In this document: positions 1 to 10,966 of the stretch, piece after piece
Position numbering within the stretch: the stretch's first letter is position 1
Layout: each line of letters starts with the position of its first letter
DNA from: Diospyros lotus
Taxonomy: Eukaryota; Streptophyta; Magnoliopsida; Ericales; Ebenaceae
DNA length: 64,000 nucleotides
Reading direction: 5' to 3'
Assembly (NCBI RefSeq): GCF_014633365.1
Contig: NC_068347.1
Location: forward strand, 14,475,655-14,539,654
Translations under genes and position numbers: made by a program
The notes under the pieces: generated by a model
The model's database searches: none
What the model was told of the DNA's origin: nothing
Seen by the model: only the letters and a program-made list of their open reading frames with translations

Positions 1-116
1 AGTCAACTCTCCAAAACTGGAGGTAAGGTCTAGTGACTGGAAGATCACCGCACGTCACGAGGTGTCTGGTGCACCCCCCATGTATAAATGGATTAACGAG
101 ATTCCAACTGTCCCTG

Positions 117-148
<32 letters not shown>

Positions 149-586
149 TGGGGTTGGTAGAATCAACGGGGAAAGAAGACCCTATTGAGCTTGACTCTAG
201 TTCGACTTTGTGAAATGACTTGAGAGGTGTAGGGTAAGTGGAAGCCGAAAATGACAAAAGTGAAATACCACTATTTTTAACGTTATTTTACTTATTTTGT
301 GAATCGCCCCTCTTTTTGGACCTAAAGCCGACCTCAACTGGCCGATCCAGGAGGAAGACATTGTTAGGTGGGGAGTTTGGTTGGGGCAGCACATTTGTTA
401 AAAGATAACGTTGGTGTCTTAGGATGAGCGCAATGAGAATAGAAATCTCGTGTAGAACAAAAGAGTAAAAGCTCGTTTGATTTTGATTTCCTATACGAAT
501 ACGAACCATGAAAGTGTGGCTTATCGATCCTTTAGTCCTTCAGAATTTGAAGGTAGAGGTGTTAGAAAAGTTACCACAGGGATAAC
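1..586 (+). pseudogene. 25S rRNA relic, upstream part
   Basis: This is the sense strand of the 3' half of nuclear 25S rRNA. Recognisable blocks include the GAAAGAAGACCCT...GAGCTTGACTCTAG stretch, TTTGTGAAATGACTTGAGAG, the KH-type block AGATAACG, and GTTACCACAGGGATAACT near the peptidyl-transferase region. The copy is not functional. Many positions that are C in normal plant 25S are T here, a short stretch after GTGAATCG (near 300-308) is missing, and the first bases are scrambled. The gene is cut after ATAAC (582-586) by a solo LTR and resumes at 3202 after the duplicated ATAAC. The C-to-T excess fits methylation-driven decay of silenced rDNA. Confidence 0.93.
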
Positions 587-3196
587 TGTAATGACCCGTT
601 CCCATTTATGGGTGCCACTGGTAAATAATCGACCGGATTACTCACTCGACAAACTATAACTGAAGGGTTGGACTATGTTTCAACAGGAAACGCCCTAGGT
701 GGGAACTAGGCTTCGTCCTTCCCTTCGCTCCACTCAGGAATCGGTCCCAACTCAAACAAGAAAAACCCAACGGACCAAGACCCGAATCCCGAGTGAGCTT
801 CACCTCTCTTCAGCTCGCCCCATAGCAAGCCAGAGGTGACCCAGGCACAAAGCTAGCATACAAACACTTCGCTGAGTATTGGGGATTTATGAGAACATAC
901 CTTACTGATCTTTACTCGGTCTGAAACTCGGCTTCTCCAACTAAGCCATATACCAAGAAAAATCTCACAATCATTTATTACACTACGATGATTTCAACAA
1001 TTTAATACATCTAGTGCTCAACAACACATACATTTACTCACAATGGTATACATACACAATACCACATGGCTACATACAAGAGATAATAAAATACACAACT
1101 CGGGCAACACCGCTAGTTGCCACAACAGACTCCTGGCGCCTTCCCTGCTTGCATCTGGACTTGCATCTGGACTTGCATCATCTACAATATGAGGTAAAAC
1201 CTCATGAGTCATAAGATTCAGTAAGGGTGCAATGCATGTAAATATGAATATAATCATGTTTATGTATGTCAAATGCATGCAAATGAGGCTAGGCCCACTC
1301 ATCCTCACAACCCACTAAGGTTTGAGGCATCAACCTATTAGCCCCCACCACACTAGTCCTCCATATGGCCACAGATCCACTAGATCTTGCATCACACAAG
1401 ATATAACCACTACTTGCCAATGTAACATAAAAATATTATCAAACATATTTACCAACTTGCAAGGCCACCTCCACGTGGGGCCATCCCTTACCTGGCTCGA
1501 AGCCTCATCTCTGCCTCGGCGAGAATGTCAGCTCGCACTCCGAGCTCTTTTAGAATCACCGCCTCCCCGGTCAAACCTAGAGGCAAACACACAAAACCCC
1601 AACTCCATTAACATCCGGCATTCAACCAATGCCCTCAACTACGCCGCACACACCATCAGAACCAACCATCAACAATTCAAATAACCCCAACACAGGGTTT
1701 AATCCAATGAATAATTACTAACTCTCTGAATAAATTAATTCAAAGAACATGACTCATTTACCTCAATCAATCTGGAGAAGAAAATCGGACAATCACCTAC
1801 GCCAACGTTGCCTCATTAACTGTCGTCTCATGCCCAAGATCCCATTCTCGAGCTTCCAATACGTTCCACGAGTCTCGAAATAATTTTCAGAACCTTTTTG
1901 GAATTTTCTAGAATTTTTCTCCGATTTTCCCATTTTCCAAAATTTCCTTTATTTTTATTTTTCTTTTTCTTTTATTTTTTTCTTTCTTCCTCCTTTCTTC
2001 TCCAGCTTCCCGCGCGCACTGTTCATCGCCTTCAACCTTTAGCGTGCGCCCACCGCAACTGGCCACCGCCCTTACTCGTGCTGCCATTGCCTCCGGCCAC
2101 CTCCAGCTGCTGCGTCGCTACCATCGTGAGCAGCAACCCCCGCTGGCCTCCCGCGCGCATAGCAGCCGCACTGCGGCCTGACCTCTCGCTATAGCCATGG
2201 CCGTGACAACCAGTCGCAGCCACACCTTCGGCCACCATCGCCTCAAGTTGACGCTGCCTCTGCGTGCTCCACCGCCGGACACCTTCCACCGCAGCTGCTC
2301 CACCACCAGCATCCGGCTGCCTCGCGGTTGCTGCTCCAATCGTTGGCTTCCATGGCAGCCTTTGCCTCGGCCATTTCAACAGCAGCTCGAAGCTGCTTCT
2401 TCAATGGCCGAGCTCGGTTGTCTCTCTCTCGATCTCGCTCTCTCTCTCGCAAGCTCACTCTCGCACTCTCGTGATCCCTCTCTCCCTCGACATCTCTTCT
2501 GCATCTCCCTCTCCCTCTCGGCTCTACTCTCTCATTTCAGAACATCAAAGGCTAGGAAGCTTCAAGGAAGCTTCCTTATACACGAGCGCCCACATATATA
2601 AATATATATATATTTACATAATAACACATTAACCCCATTTAATATCACTATTTCCACTTGGGAACTATTAATTGCACTTTAGGATTTTTTTATAACATCA
2701 CTTGGGCACTCCCAATGCTTAAATTAATTTTAATTAAGCCACTTACATTCTTAATTTTCCCGAAACTAATTTTCGGCATTTACTCAGAAATACTGATTTC
2801 GCTCCTGCGCCTACACGAGACCTTTATCCGATCCAAAAACGCTTAAGGGTTGTCTTACTCGCAAAACCAGACCACCCCTAGGGTCCCCTCAGCTTCCAGG
2901 AGGTCCCCTGCAACCATTCGGTATTTGCACCCACTCGGGCTTATACAGAATTTATTCTGAAAATTATTCCCAGTCGGACCGTCACCAACGTCACTATCCT
3001 CATCTTGAGACGCTCAGCAATCCCTTGCCCTCTTCCCTGGACATCCAAGTCCCGAGGCACTCCCAGCAGCCAATTCAGCCATTTTTTATTAATTAATTAC
3101 TCGAATTTAACTCTTGGGCTTCTTGGACCACTCAAGATCCTTTCAAAATAATCAAAAATTATTTATTTTTAACACCATGTAATACCGGGTATTACA
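587..3196 (-). mobile_element. Solo LTR A1 (family A) inserted in 25S rRNA
   Basis: A 2610-bp LTR on the minus strand. Read in sense it begins TGTAATACCCGGTATT (3196 downward) and ends GAACGGGTCATTACA at 587. The target duplication ATAAC lies at 582-586 and 3197-3201, so both ends are exact and no internal domain remains: a solo LTR left by LTR-LTR recombination. In sense order it has an AT-rich U3, a TATA-like run near 2600, a CT-rich and GC-rich leader (about 1990-2560), the conserved double hairpin (1191-1220) and the 17-nt CCTAG hairpin (694-710). The open frames in the GC/CT-rich block are low-complexity and show no gag or pol motif. Confidence 0.93.
1191..1220 (-). other. Conserved double hairpin of LTR A1
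   Basis: Given in plus sense, GAGGT/ACCTC (1191-1203) and TGAGTC/GATTCA (1205-1220) form two adjacent stems. One pair of the second stem is broken in this copy. The same pair of stems recurs in every family A and B LTR that spans this point; see the covariation finding. Confidence 0.6.
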
Positions 3197-3201
3197 ATAA
3201 C

Positions 3202-3775
3202 TAGCTTGTGGCAGCCAAGCGTTCATAGCGACGATGTTTTTTGATCCTTTGATGTCAGCTCTTCCTATCATTGTGAAGTAGAATTCATCAAGTGTTGGAT
3301 TGTTCACCCACCAATAAGGAATGTGAGTTGGGTTTAGATCATCGTGAGACATGTTAGTTTTACCTTACTCATGACAATGTCATGATAGTAATTCAATCTA
3401 GTACGAGAGGAACTGTTGATTCGCACAATTGGTCATCGCACTTGGTTGAAAATCTAGTTGCGCGAAGCTACCGTGCATTGGATTATGACTGAACGCTTCT
3501 TAGTCAGAATCCGAGCTAGGAGAGAAGCATGCGCTCGCCGTTTGTTTGTTGACCAATAGTAGGGGCCTCGGCCCCAAAGGCACGTGTCATTAGCCCACAT
3601 CACGCTGCGGTCGAGCCGTGCGAGATGCTATGAAGAGCAATTCCCATCAACCAGCAGGTTGAATCCTTTACAAATGACTTAAATATGCAACAGGGTATTG
3701 TAAGTGGAAGAGTGGCCTTGTTGCCACGATCCACTAAAATTCAGCCCTTGTCACTTCGATTCGTCCCTTCCCCAC
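3202..3775 (+). pseudogene. 25S rRNA relic, 3' end
   Basis: Continues the 25S exactly where the upstream part stops. It contains GCTTGTGGCAGCCAAGCG, the sarcin-ricin block with AGTACGAGAGGAAC (about 3401-3414), and TTATGACTGAACGC. The 3' terminus, CCACGATCCACTAAAATTCAG followed by CGATTCGTCCCTTCCCC, ends near 3773. The variable region at about 3530-3660 is shortened and diverged relative to ordinary plant 25S, and C-to-T changes are frequent. The 3' end passes directly into spacer-like DNA, so the fossil keeps the native rDNA order. Confidence 0.92.
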
Positions 3776-5032
3776 TTCAAAATTTCAAAAACAGAAAGGA
3801 AGTCCCAGAGGTTCACCCCTGCATTACTGTTATCTCTTGCGTACTCACTTATCGCCTTAGCATATTACTCAAGGCGTGTCATGGATCACACACTCGAGGC
3901 AAATGCTCTTTTTTGGCAATAGCCATGGCATATGTAGATTGCCCACATGAGGCATTGCCCACATGAGGCATTGCCCATGCGGTGGGATCTCAAGGAATGC
4001 CCACAGGAGGCTATCATGACTTCCCAAGTGTGTGTGTGCGAGACATACTAAGCATGTAACCAAGGGTTGTCGATGCATGCCTTGTTTAGGGTTGGCATGG
4101 CATAGACAGCACGCCCATGTGAGGAGGTGTCACCCACGGCTGCAATGCCGTGCCTTGCTTGCCTCAAGAGAGGTTCACGAGGGGCTGTCATGGCATGCTT
4201 GCGCGCACGTGTAGCACATCACCAGCAGCTGCAATGTTGTGCCTTGCCTATCTCAAGGGAGGTTTACTTGGGGTTGCCAAGGCATGCCAGCTTGTGCGCC
4301 AAGCTATAGTACTACCATGCCTTGCCTACCTCAAGGGAGGTTCACTTGGGGTTGCCAAGGCATGCCAGCATGCTCGCGTGCGTAGCATGCCACCCGCGGT
4401 TGTAATGCCATGCCTTGCCTTGCTTGCCTCATGAAAGGTTCACTTGAGGCTACAATGGCTTGTCTTGCCTGGCTATGTAGGTGCCATGGCATTGCTTCTG
4501 TGCTCACACAACACGTTGCCCACGGGTGCATGGATTGCCTGCCCACCAAAGGTTTTCATGGCATGCTTATCCTACCCACACAAGGCCGTCATGGCACATG
4601 TAGCATGCCCACACAAGACTACTGCCATAGCACGTGTTGCATGCTCACGCGATGGGGTGTCGTGGCTTGGCATACACGCAAACACACGTCACTATAAGCA
4701 TTCTCATTATGCCCACTTAGTGCTACCGAGGCTTTCCAAACATGCCTACATGGGGCTACCACAACATGCCTAGCATGCACACGAAGTGGTGGCATTGCAT
4801 GTCTAGCATGCCCAGGTGCTAGCAGCTCGCGGTGTTCGCTCGGCTCAAAATTTTGAAAACATTTGACTTTTTCCAAAATTGAAAAAATTGTTATGGAGTC
4901 CTAGATAATGTTATTCTAACATTGTGTTCAAAAAATTGCATCAAAATAAAATGTCTAAGGCCCTTAAAGGCCATATGCAGCTCGCAAAAAATGAGTATCT
5001 TTCCTGTCGGGATGGAAAGTACTGTTTTAGCT
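3776..5032 (+). other. rDNA intergenic spacer relic
   Basis: Lies between the 25S 3' end and the Pol I start motif, where the intergenic spacer (IGS) belongs. It consists of a short unique leader, a block of degenerate subrepeats (about 3890-4830) and an AT-rich stretch of about 180 bases just before the promoter. No coding content is credible here. The open frames are by-products of repeated ATGCC/GGCAT words. The assignment rests on position and on the promoter motif, because spacer sequence itself is not conserved between species. Confidence 0.75.
3890..4830 (+). repeat. Degenerate IGS subrepeats
   Basis: A block of imperfect tandem units of about 78-96 bases built on the words TGCCTTGCC, CTCAAGGGAGGTT, GGGGTTGCCAAGGCATGCC and TAGCATGCC. 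The two best units start near 4232 and 4316. Others near 4145 and 4415 are more diverged. The right half (4500-4830) keeps the CATGCC/CCCACA words but loses the regular period. Spacer subrepeats of this size are usual in plant rDNA, where they flank or enhance the Pol I promoter. Confidence 0.65.
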
Positions 5033-5044
5033 TATATAGGGGGG
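5033..5044 (+). promoter_or_regulatory. RNA polymerase I promoter relic (35S rRNA start)
   Basis: TATATAGGGGGG matches the plant 35S rRNA initiation consensus (TATATARGGGG), preceded by an AT-rich stretch and followed by GC-richer transcribed-spacer-like sequence. Its place about 1.26 kb after the 25S 3' end is right for a short spacer. Whether it can still recruit Pol I cannot be judged from sequence. Confidence 0.75.
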
Positions 5045-5430
5045 CGCCTCCACTCTGCCTTAGCGCAAGCCATTAGTAGGTGTTAGTGCCCCTCTTAGGG
5101 TCTTGGCAACACCCCTGGAGGGTATTTTTCCCACGACGCTTAGCAAAGCCCGCACAATACGCATCCGGCGTACCAGTGTTGCTTACCCCTAAGCATGAGG
5201 GATGTGGTGCAATGGCTAGTGTTGTGCTTGGCGGACGCGAAGGTGTTCGGGTGATCTAAACCCTTGCTCAGTTACTCTCTTCCAGTCCCTCATCGGAAAT
5301 GATCCACCCGCATGCCTAGGGAGCCTGGCACAAAGCGAAATTTGGCGCACATCCATCTTGCATGCCCTCAGGCAAGCAGGATGTGGTGCAATGGGTTGAG
5401 TTTTGTTGGGCCATTGCAGTGACACAACCC
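5045..5430 (+). other. 5' external transcribed spacer relic
   Basis: Sequence just downstream of the Pol I start. It contains two related segments built on AAGCA(T/G)GAGGGATGTGGTGCAATGG-like words (near 5191 and 5375), as expected of repeated 5' ETS sequence. The 18S gene is absent: the fossil stops where LINE sequence begins, near 5430. Confidence 0.6.
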
Positions 5431-6520
5431 CTTATAGTAAAATCCCATCAAGTAAAACCCTTAAGTCCCCAGTGACACGACCCCTTATAGTATCAAAAAC
5501 TGAATCTCCTCCTTCTAGGCTATTGGCTGTGACAAGATCTTCATAGTAGGAAGTCATCTCATTGGCAATGTCCTTTTCTTCAAAATAAATATCCCCCTCT
5601 TCATCGAGAATCCTTTCAATATGGTTATGGTTTTTTTAATTGCGAAGCCTTTCCATGGAAGAACTTTGTGTTCTTGTCACCATATTTGAGCCAATTCCCT
5701 ATTGGCCTTTGATACCACATAATTTCTTCAAGCCTCAATAAATCATCAAGTTATGTTTTTAACTGCTTTTGGCATGCCAGATTTGCTTCCGACTGCTTCC
5801 CCTTTCGTAACCCATCCACTTCCTTTTTTAAGGTTCTAATGCGCTTAGGGATGTCACCCAAAGTAACTAAACTCCCCAAAGCTCTAGAGCAAGACTGTAA
5901 TTTATTTAACAAATTTTCTTCGCCCATACTCCAAGAATTTGACATAACCTTGAAAACTTCTTCCTCATTCAACCACAATCCCTCAAACTTAAACTACTTT
6001 TGTCTTTTCTTCCTACAGGCCCACCCTTACCAAAATAAATTGGCATAGGAGCGTGATCTGAGCAGTAACGGGGGAGGCGAGAGACTTGTGTAGTGGGAAA
6101 GATATCACGCCACGCAGGACATGCCAAGGCTCAATCTAAACGCTCTTGTATATTAGTGTCCCCTCCCCTTCGGTTTGTTCAAGGGAACCTGTTTCCAATT
6201 AATGAACCCCACCCAAATCATAGAGTTAACTTTATTGCAATGTTTTCAAAAAGGCAAAAATATGAGGAAAGGTAACACTATTGCCCCATTGCTTCTCTTT
6301 TGCACTAAGAATTGCTTGCATTAAAATGGCTAGAAATAAGCCAAGGCAGAGGGGAACATAACCTTAGCTACTTTATTAATTTCCAAGTGTCTTCTTTTCG
6401 CACTTCTTCCAGGTACCCATAGAGAACCATGGTTCTCTAACCTTTAACTTCCATATCTTTAACTTTCATATCAATGTAGTTAGACCCCATTGTGTTTATC
6501 ATAACATCCAAGCCATCCTT
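5431..6520 (-). pseudogene. L1-type LINE ORF2 fragment
   Basis: Minus-strand translation shows the endonuclease-to-RT linker of a plant L1-like ORF2. In order from 6480 downward there is NYIDMKVKDME (endonuclease core), then QERLD*ALACPAW and VSRLPRYCSDHAPM (end of the endonuclease, with the SDH motif; in-frame stop at the asterisk), a coiled linker at 5978-5751 (WLNEEEVFKVMSNSW, KRIRTLKKEVDGL), and EWLKYGDKNTKFFHGKAS at about 5690-5640, which is the signature just before the reverse transcriptase. Stops and frameshifts are frequent. Neither the 5' part nor the RT domain is present, so this is a dead internal fragment abutting the rDNA relic. Confidence 0.85.
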
Positions 6521-6596
6521 TCTGATGATGCGGTGGTCGATCACCCCCTTTTTGTCTCGAACCGAATACCTGTAATAGAGTCGAGGACTTGCTCCC

Positions 6597-7951
6597 TGTA
6601 ACACCCAGTAATCCTAGTGTTATGAGAATGAGAAATGAAGTAAGAAAACTTCTAAAAATACCCTTGAGAAGGTGTTGGATCCTTGAGATTGAGGGTGCCC
6701 TATGAGAGGGGTATTTTGGTAATTTGGATAGTGAAGTCCAATAAAGGGTATTTTGGTAAATTGAAAATCATTCCTATGTGGAATTAGGTGTGTAAGTGAA
6801 TTAAATCCCAATTTTGTATTTATGTGGAGATATATGGGATTAGTAATTCATAAAAGGTATTTTGGGAATTTTGGAATTAATTCCATAGAGGAATTAAATT
6901 GTGGAAAATAGGGAAAATGGAGAATATTCAATTATATGAGAAATAATTGATTTTTCCTAAATTTGGTAGATTAATGTGGTGATGCCACATGGATGGATGA
7001 GATGGAAACTTGGAAGCCAAGGTTAGTTTCTAGGGATGACACTTGACAAAGCCTTGTTCAAGTAAAAATGAGAGATTAAATTAAATGCAAAAGAAATGCT
7101 AATTAGTCTTTTAAGCATTTAATGTTGAGCATGATTATGGTGAATTAAAAAAAATCCAAATGAAATGGGAAATTAGTCACCCATAAATGTTTTGGAAAAT
7201 ATGAGATTTATTTAAAAGCATAAGAAGGATTTATGTCTCTCATGGTGATGGATTGAAAATAGTCAAAATAAAATTTATTGGAAATAAAAGGAAATTTCCA
7301 AGTGATCCAATGGTTGTGCTTGAGTCTTGGAAGAGAAATGGATCGAATGGCTAAAAGTGGATCTTGGAGGATGGCATGGATTGCCAACATATTAAAAGTG
7401 TGTTTTCTCTTAAAGGTGGAGATTAAGTCTTCCAAAAATTAATGGTTGAGATTGAGATTCTCAAGAGCACATGGATTGTGCTTTATTTGTATGGCTAGGA
7501 TTTCCTCTCCAAAAGAGAAGAGAATGGAGGGTTGAGATGAAGTCTTGTATTTAAAGTATCAAGACTAGGAAAATAATCCAAAAAGAAAAGTAAATGGTCA
7601 CCATTAATGCTTGAAATTATGGTGATATTTATAAATGGAAAATGAGGGATTTAAGTCTTTCAAAGTGGTCTCTCGTGTGATAGGGTGAAAATAGTCTCAT
7701 TTAAGTAAATGAGAAATAAATGGGAAATTCAAGAGATCAAATGGGTGAGATTTCTTTTCACCCAAGTGCGGTGTGGTTGAGCCCAATTCTGCTAGTGAAT
7801 CCTAGGGTTGAGGGAAAGGAAGGACGAGCTTAGTTCCCACCTAGGGCATTTCGTCTTAAAACATGGTCTGCCATTCACCAATGGCTGGGCAGGTGGACAA
7901 TTCGAGTAATTGTTCACGAGTGGCACCCATAAGTGGGAACGGGGAGTCACA
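6597..7951 (+). mobile_element. Solo LTR, short family B relative
   Basis: Begins TGTAACACCCAGTAATCC and ends GGGAACGGGGAGTCACA. The target duplication CTCCC at 6592-6596 and 7952-7956 proves a single insertion. Its U3 matches the full element B1 (the GGTGCCCTATGAGAGGG region and TGGAAGCCAAG), and its last 150 bases carry the conserved CTTAGTTCCCACCTAGG hairpin (7829-7845). It is only 1355 bp against 2566 bp in B1. The central part, including the GC island and the double hairpin, is absent. No internal domain remains. Confidence 0.9.
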
Positions 7952-7956
7952 CTCCC

Positions 7957-8570
7957 TCGGTATCACTCCGACGCTCAAGTCAGATTACCAGATTAAGAAT
8001 AAGCTCAAGATGTGCAATTCAGAATTTAGAGAAAGAAAAGGTTCCCTCCCCCCCTACCCGTCATTGGTCCTTTCCTTTTATCCTCTTGCTAAGGTAAGGA
8101 TTTTTTTTCCAAATCATCGGGATCCCTATCCCGTTCTTTGCAAAGTTTGGATCTTACCGATATGGATTCCATAGTCGGTACTGCGGAGTTCGGGGTAGTT
8201 CATATCTCCATGATTCTCGGTGCGATGGTTGATCCCAAGGAATCCGAAGAATCTTTGTTGAGCAACCAGCGTGGTGAAGCATATCTGCCACGTGTCGTCT
8301 CTGGGCCTTAGTAGGCTGAAGTCAGGGGAGCAACTCCTAAGTGGGCACGTGTCACTATTGCCAATGGCTATATTCCCGGGGTATTGGAGTAATTATGTAC
8401 CTGAGAATATTTTTCCTTATCACTTTCAAAAAAAAAGGCAAAAGAGCTCCACTTCTCACCCTCCCTTCCACTGCTAGCACAATCCACTACCACCGCATTC
8501 GAAGAGCTAATATAATATGCATCCAGATGAAAATTAATGAAAAGGGCTGGGACTACATGAACGCATTAAT
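7957..8570. repeat. Dispersed repeat split by the solo LTR
   Basis: With the 1355-bp LTR removed, 6521-6596 joins this block as a continuous stretch (GACTTGCTCCC|TCGGTATCACTCCGACGCTCAAGTCAG). I recognise the ACTCCGACGCTCAAGTCAG style from dispersed repeats in other plants but cannot name the family. A related word (TTTGACACCCAAGTGAGTA) occurs near 9787-9805. No protein motif is visible. Confidence 0.4.
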
Positions 8571-9480
8571 TTGTTGTTATTAGCTTTTACACACACGTGA
8601 TGTATGTAAATTAGAAAATAATATGAATTCTTCTTAAAAAAAACTAATTGGTGTTATATCCAATATTCAATAAAAAGAGTAACTGCTAAAAAATTATAAA
8701 ATTAGAGTTTAATTTATAAAGATTAATTTCTATTAAATACTTTTTTTTTATAAATTCATTCTTTTGTAATGAAGATAATTAATATTAATTATATTAGATA
8801 CCTAGTAATATAGTAAATATTAAAAATATAAAAATTAAATTTATTTTTTAGACAATAATTAACATTTATAATGAGAACAAAAACAATCATCATTTCTGAA
8901 ATTTGAATTTAATTTTTAATAAATATTTTTAAAATTTAACATATTGTAAATTTATAATAAATTAAAATGATATTTTTGTAAATAAAAGTTTGAAAATGGT
9001 ATTTTAAGTTAAAAAAAAAATGTTTTTGCCTTCTACATATTTATATATATAATATTAGATAATAGCATTACTGGAAGAGTAGAGACAATGTGAGAGACAA
9101 GAAAGCTAACAGTTTATAGTTTTTTTTATTGATGAGAGGGTAATTTTTTGAAATAATAGCATTAATATTCTTTTTTTTAAATGAATAAAATAAATATTCT
9201 AAAATATATACTATATATAACAAAGGAGGAAAAAACATTTTTGAACTATTTTACCATTCTTAAATTGAAATATTTTCATATGAATTTATTTTTCTTTATT
9301 AGTGTTATTATAAATTAAATAAATATTATAAAAACTTTTAAAAACTTAAGATCAAGTGATAAATATCTACAAATAAAAATTAAAGACATAAATGACCAAC
9401 AATTTCCAGATAACTTCAAAATAAGACTCATTAACTTATACCTGACATATATATATATATATTATTGATCACTTTTTTAT
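8571..9480. other. AT-rich intergenic DNA
   Basis: About 900 bases of very AT-rich sequence with homopolymer runs and a short (AT)n near 9443-9466. There is no credible open frame, RNA gene or repeat boundary. I see nothing assignable. Confidence 0.6.
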
Positions 9481-10164
9481 ATCATTATTATTATCATGAA
9501 GAAAATGTAAGTAAATCCTTAATTTTCCTCCATGGTGGTTGGATTTTTTGACTTGTGGTTGTTGGTGTTTTGATTTTCTCGATTGGGGACGTTTCTTGTT
9601 TAGGCCATGGATAGGCTTCGAGATGTTTTCCGGTATGCTTATGGGGTAGGTATGGTTTATCGGCCCCATAGTGGGAGCTAAATGTTTTTTCGGCCCAAAG
9701 AGAGTGGTTGAACGTGAGCTTGAGGCGACTGGGGAATTGGCTCCAGTGATCAGCATGGCGGGGGGTGACAGCACCTGCAAGTACACTTTGACACCCAAGT
9801 GAGTAAAGGGTCAAAATGACAGAGTATCAGTAGACAAGAAAGGAACATGCATTGACCTGTGGGCATGCTGGTTTATATAGAGAGGAAAAGGGGGATCCCC
9901 TTGTAAGCAAGTTGGGCTCGAGTGTTACAGAGGGATGGGATTGAGATATCTAGCGTTGACAAGATTATCTGACGGAAGTATGGTACCGATAGGACTTGCA
10001 TTAAATGCCGATGGAACTTACAATGGGTGCTGGAGTGTCTGGGTACGACGGTGATGATGATGATCATCGGCTGGTACTAAGCTAAGATTGGGTAGGGAGG
10101 CCAAGTAAATCTTGGGCTTTATACTGGGCCGGGTCAAATAAGGCTAGTACAGTGGTGTACAGTT
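9481..10164. other. Unassigned segment, possibly a repeat
   Basis: Moderate GC, with a minus-strand open frame (9469-9798) that shows no motif I recognise. It includes TTTATATAGAGAGG (near 9872) and the TTTGACACCCAAGTGAGTA word shared in style with 7957-8570. It may be another copy of that dispersed repeat class. No function is proposed. Confidence 0.35.
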
Positions 10165-10170
10165 GTGAGG

Positions 10171-10212
10171 ATGAGCTCTCTCTCTCTTTCTCTCTCTCTA
10201 TATATATATATC
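10171..10212. repeat. (CT)n-(AT)n microsatellite
   Basis: GCTCTCTCTCTCTTTCTCTC followed directly by TATATATATA. A simple compound repeat. Confidence 0.9.
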
Positions 10213-10499
10213 ATGGCGAAGTCTTCTTTCAAATTGTCATTCTTATTTGTGCTACTAGCTAATGGTGGAACTTGGAGGAATCATCTATTTGAGTTGGATA
10301 TGTGCAAGAATTTTACATTTGGAATGACATTAAAATTGTCAATTAATTGTTCACACTTCTTAAGCCGCATGCACTTGTCTTCTTAATTTGGACACGAAAA
10401 CTACTGTATGAGGAACTTCTCTTGGATCAATCATTTTAATTGATTATATAATTGTAAATGTAATCTAATAGCAATAGTTATTGTATTTGTTAATATTTG

Positions 10500-10966
10500 T
10501 GATTCAAAATGATTTGGGTTGGGCTTGCTTATTTAATGCCCAACAAGCCCAAGCCCGTATCTTGTTATTCCCAATCATGTCCCTTGGCCCATGTATATAA
10601 AGGCTGGCACTTGGGGGAAATCAGAGTGCAACAATCACAAAGAAGCCCTAATCAGGCAATGATCTAATCGGGCAGAACAGAGAAGCTCGCGAAGAGCTCG
10701 AAGGCACTCAATGATCTAAGAACGAAGAAGAAGACGCAAGGTATTTCCGATCTCGAGTCCCGGTAAGTGCATAATTGCTTGGGTGGTTTGAGAGAGAGAT
10801 TGGTGAGGTTTGAGTGCATGGGTTGCTCCGGTTTTGAGCATTGTAATCTGTATATTTTGCCTTATTTGTTTTGGTTTCTGATTTGCGATGGTCGTGATGT
10901 TTTTGCGCATGTAATTCGTAAATCCCTTGATTATTATTTTAGTGGATTGACTAGAGGCAGAGCTTT
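10500..10966 (+). promoter_or_regulatory. Orphan promoter and leader, housekeeping-type
   Basis: Several TGGGCY/RGCCCA words (10515-10590; the "site II" type common in plant housekeeping promoters) precede a TATA box TATATAAA at 10594-10601. Thirty to fifty bases later lies a purine-rich leader containing AGAAGCCCTAATC (close to a telo-box). A strong splice-donor-like CCCGGTAAGTGC follows at 10759-10770 and then T-rich, intron-like sequence. The unit is broken at 10967 by an LTR, and no coding exon follows. It could be the 5' end of a host gene split by the LTR, or the promoter and leader of a further retroelement. Confidence 0.45.

Noticed and set aside
1..586. Functional or organellar rRNA
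   Set aside because: The sequence is nuclear 25S, not mitochondrial or plastid 23S, and its many substitutions, small deletion and LTR insertion exclude function.
3890..4830. Protein-coding genes in the ATGCC-rich block
   Set aside because: All frames arise from repeated spacer subunits, and the position is between the 25S end and the Pol I start.
5417..5491. Short direct repeat CAGTGACAC-ACCCCTTATAGTA (51 bases apart) as a target duplication
   Set aside because: Too long and too close for a LINE or LTR duplication. The intervening and flanking bases read as LINE ORF2, so it is a small local duplication.
8571..9480. Matrix attachment or replication origin in the AT-rich stretch
   Set aside because: AT-richness alone is not evidence. 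No specific motif cluster could be supported.
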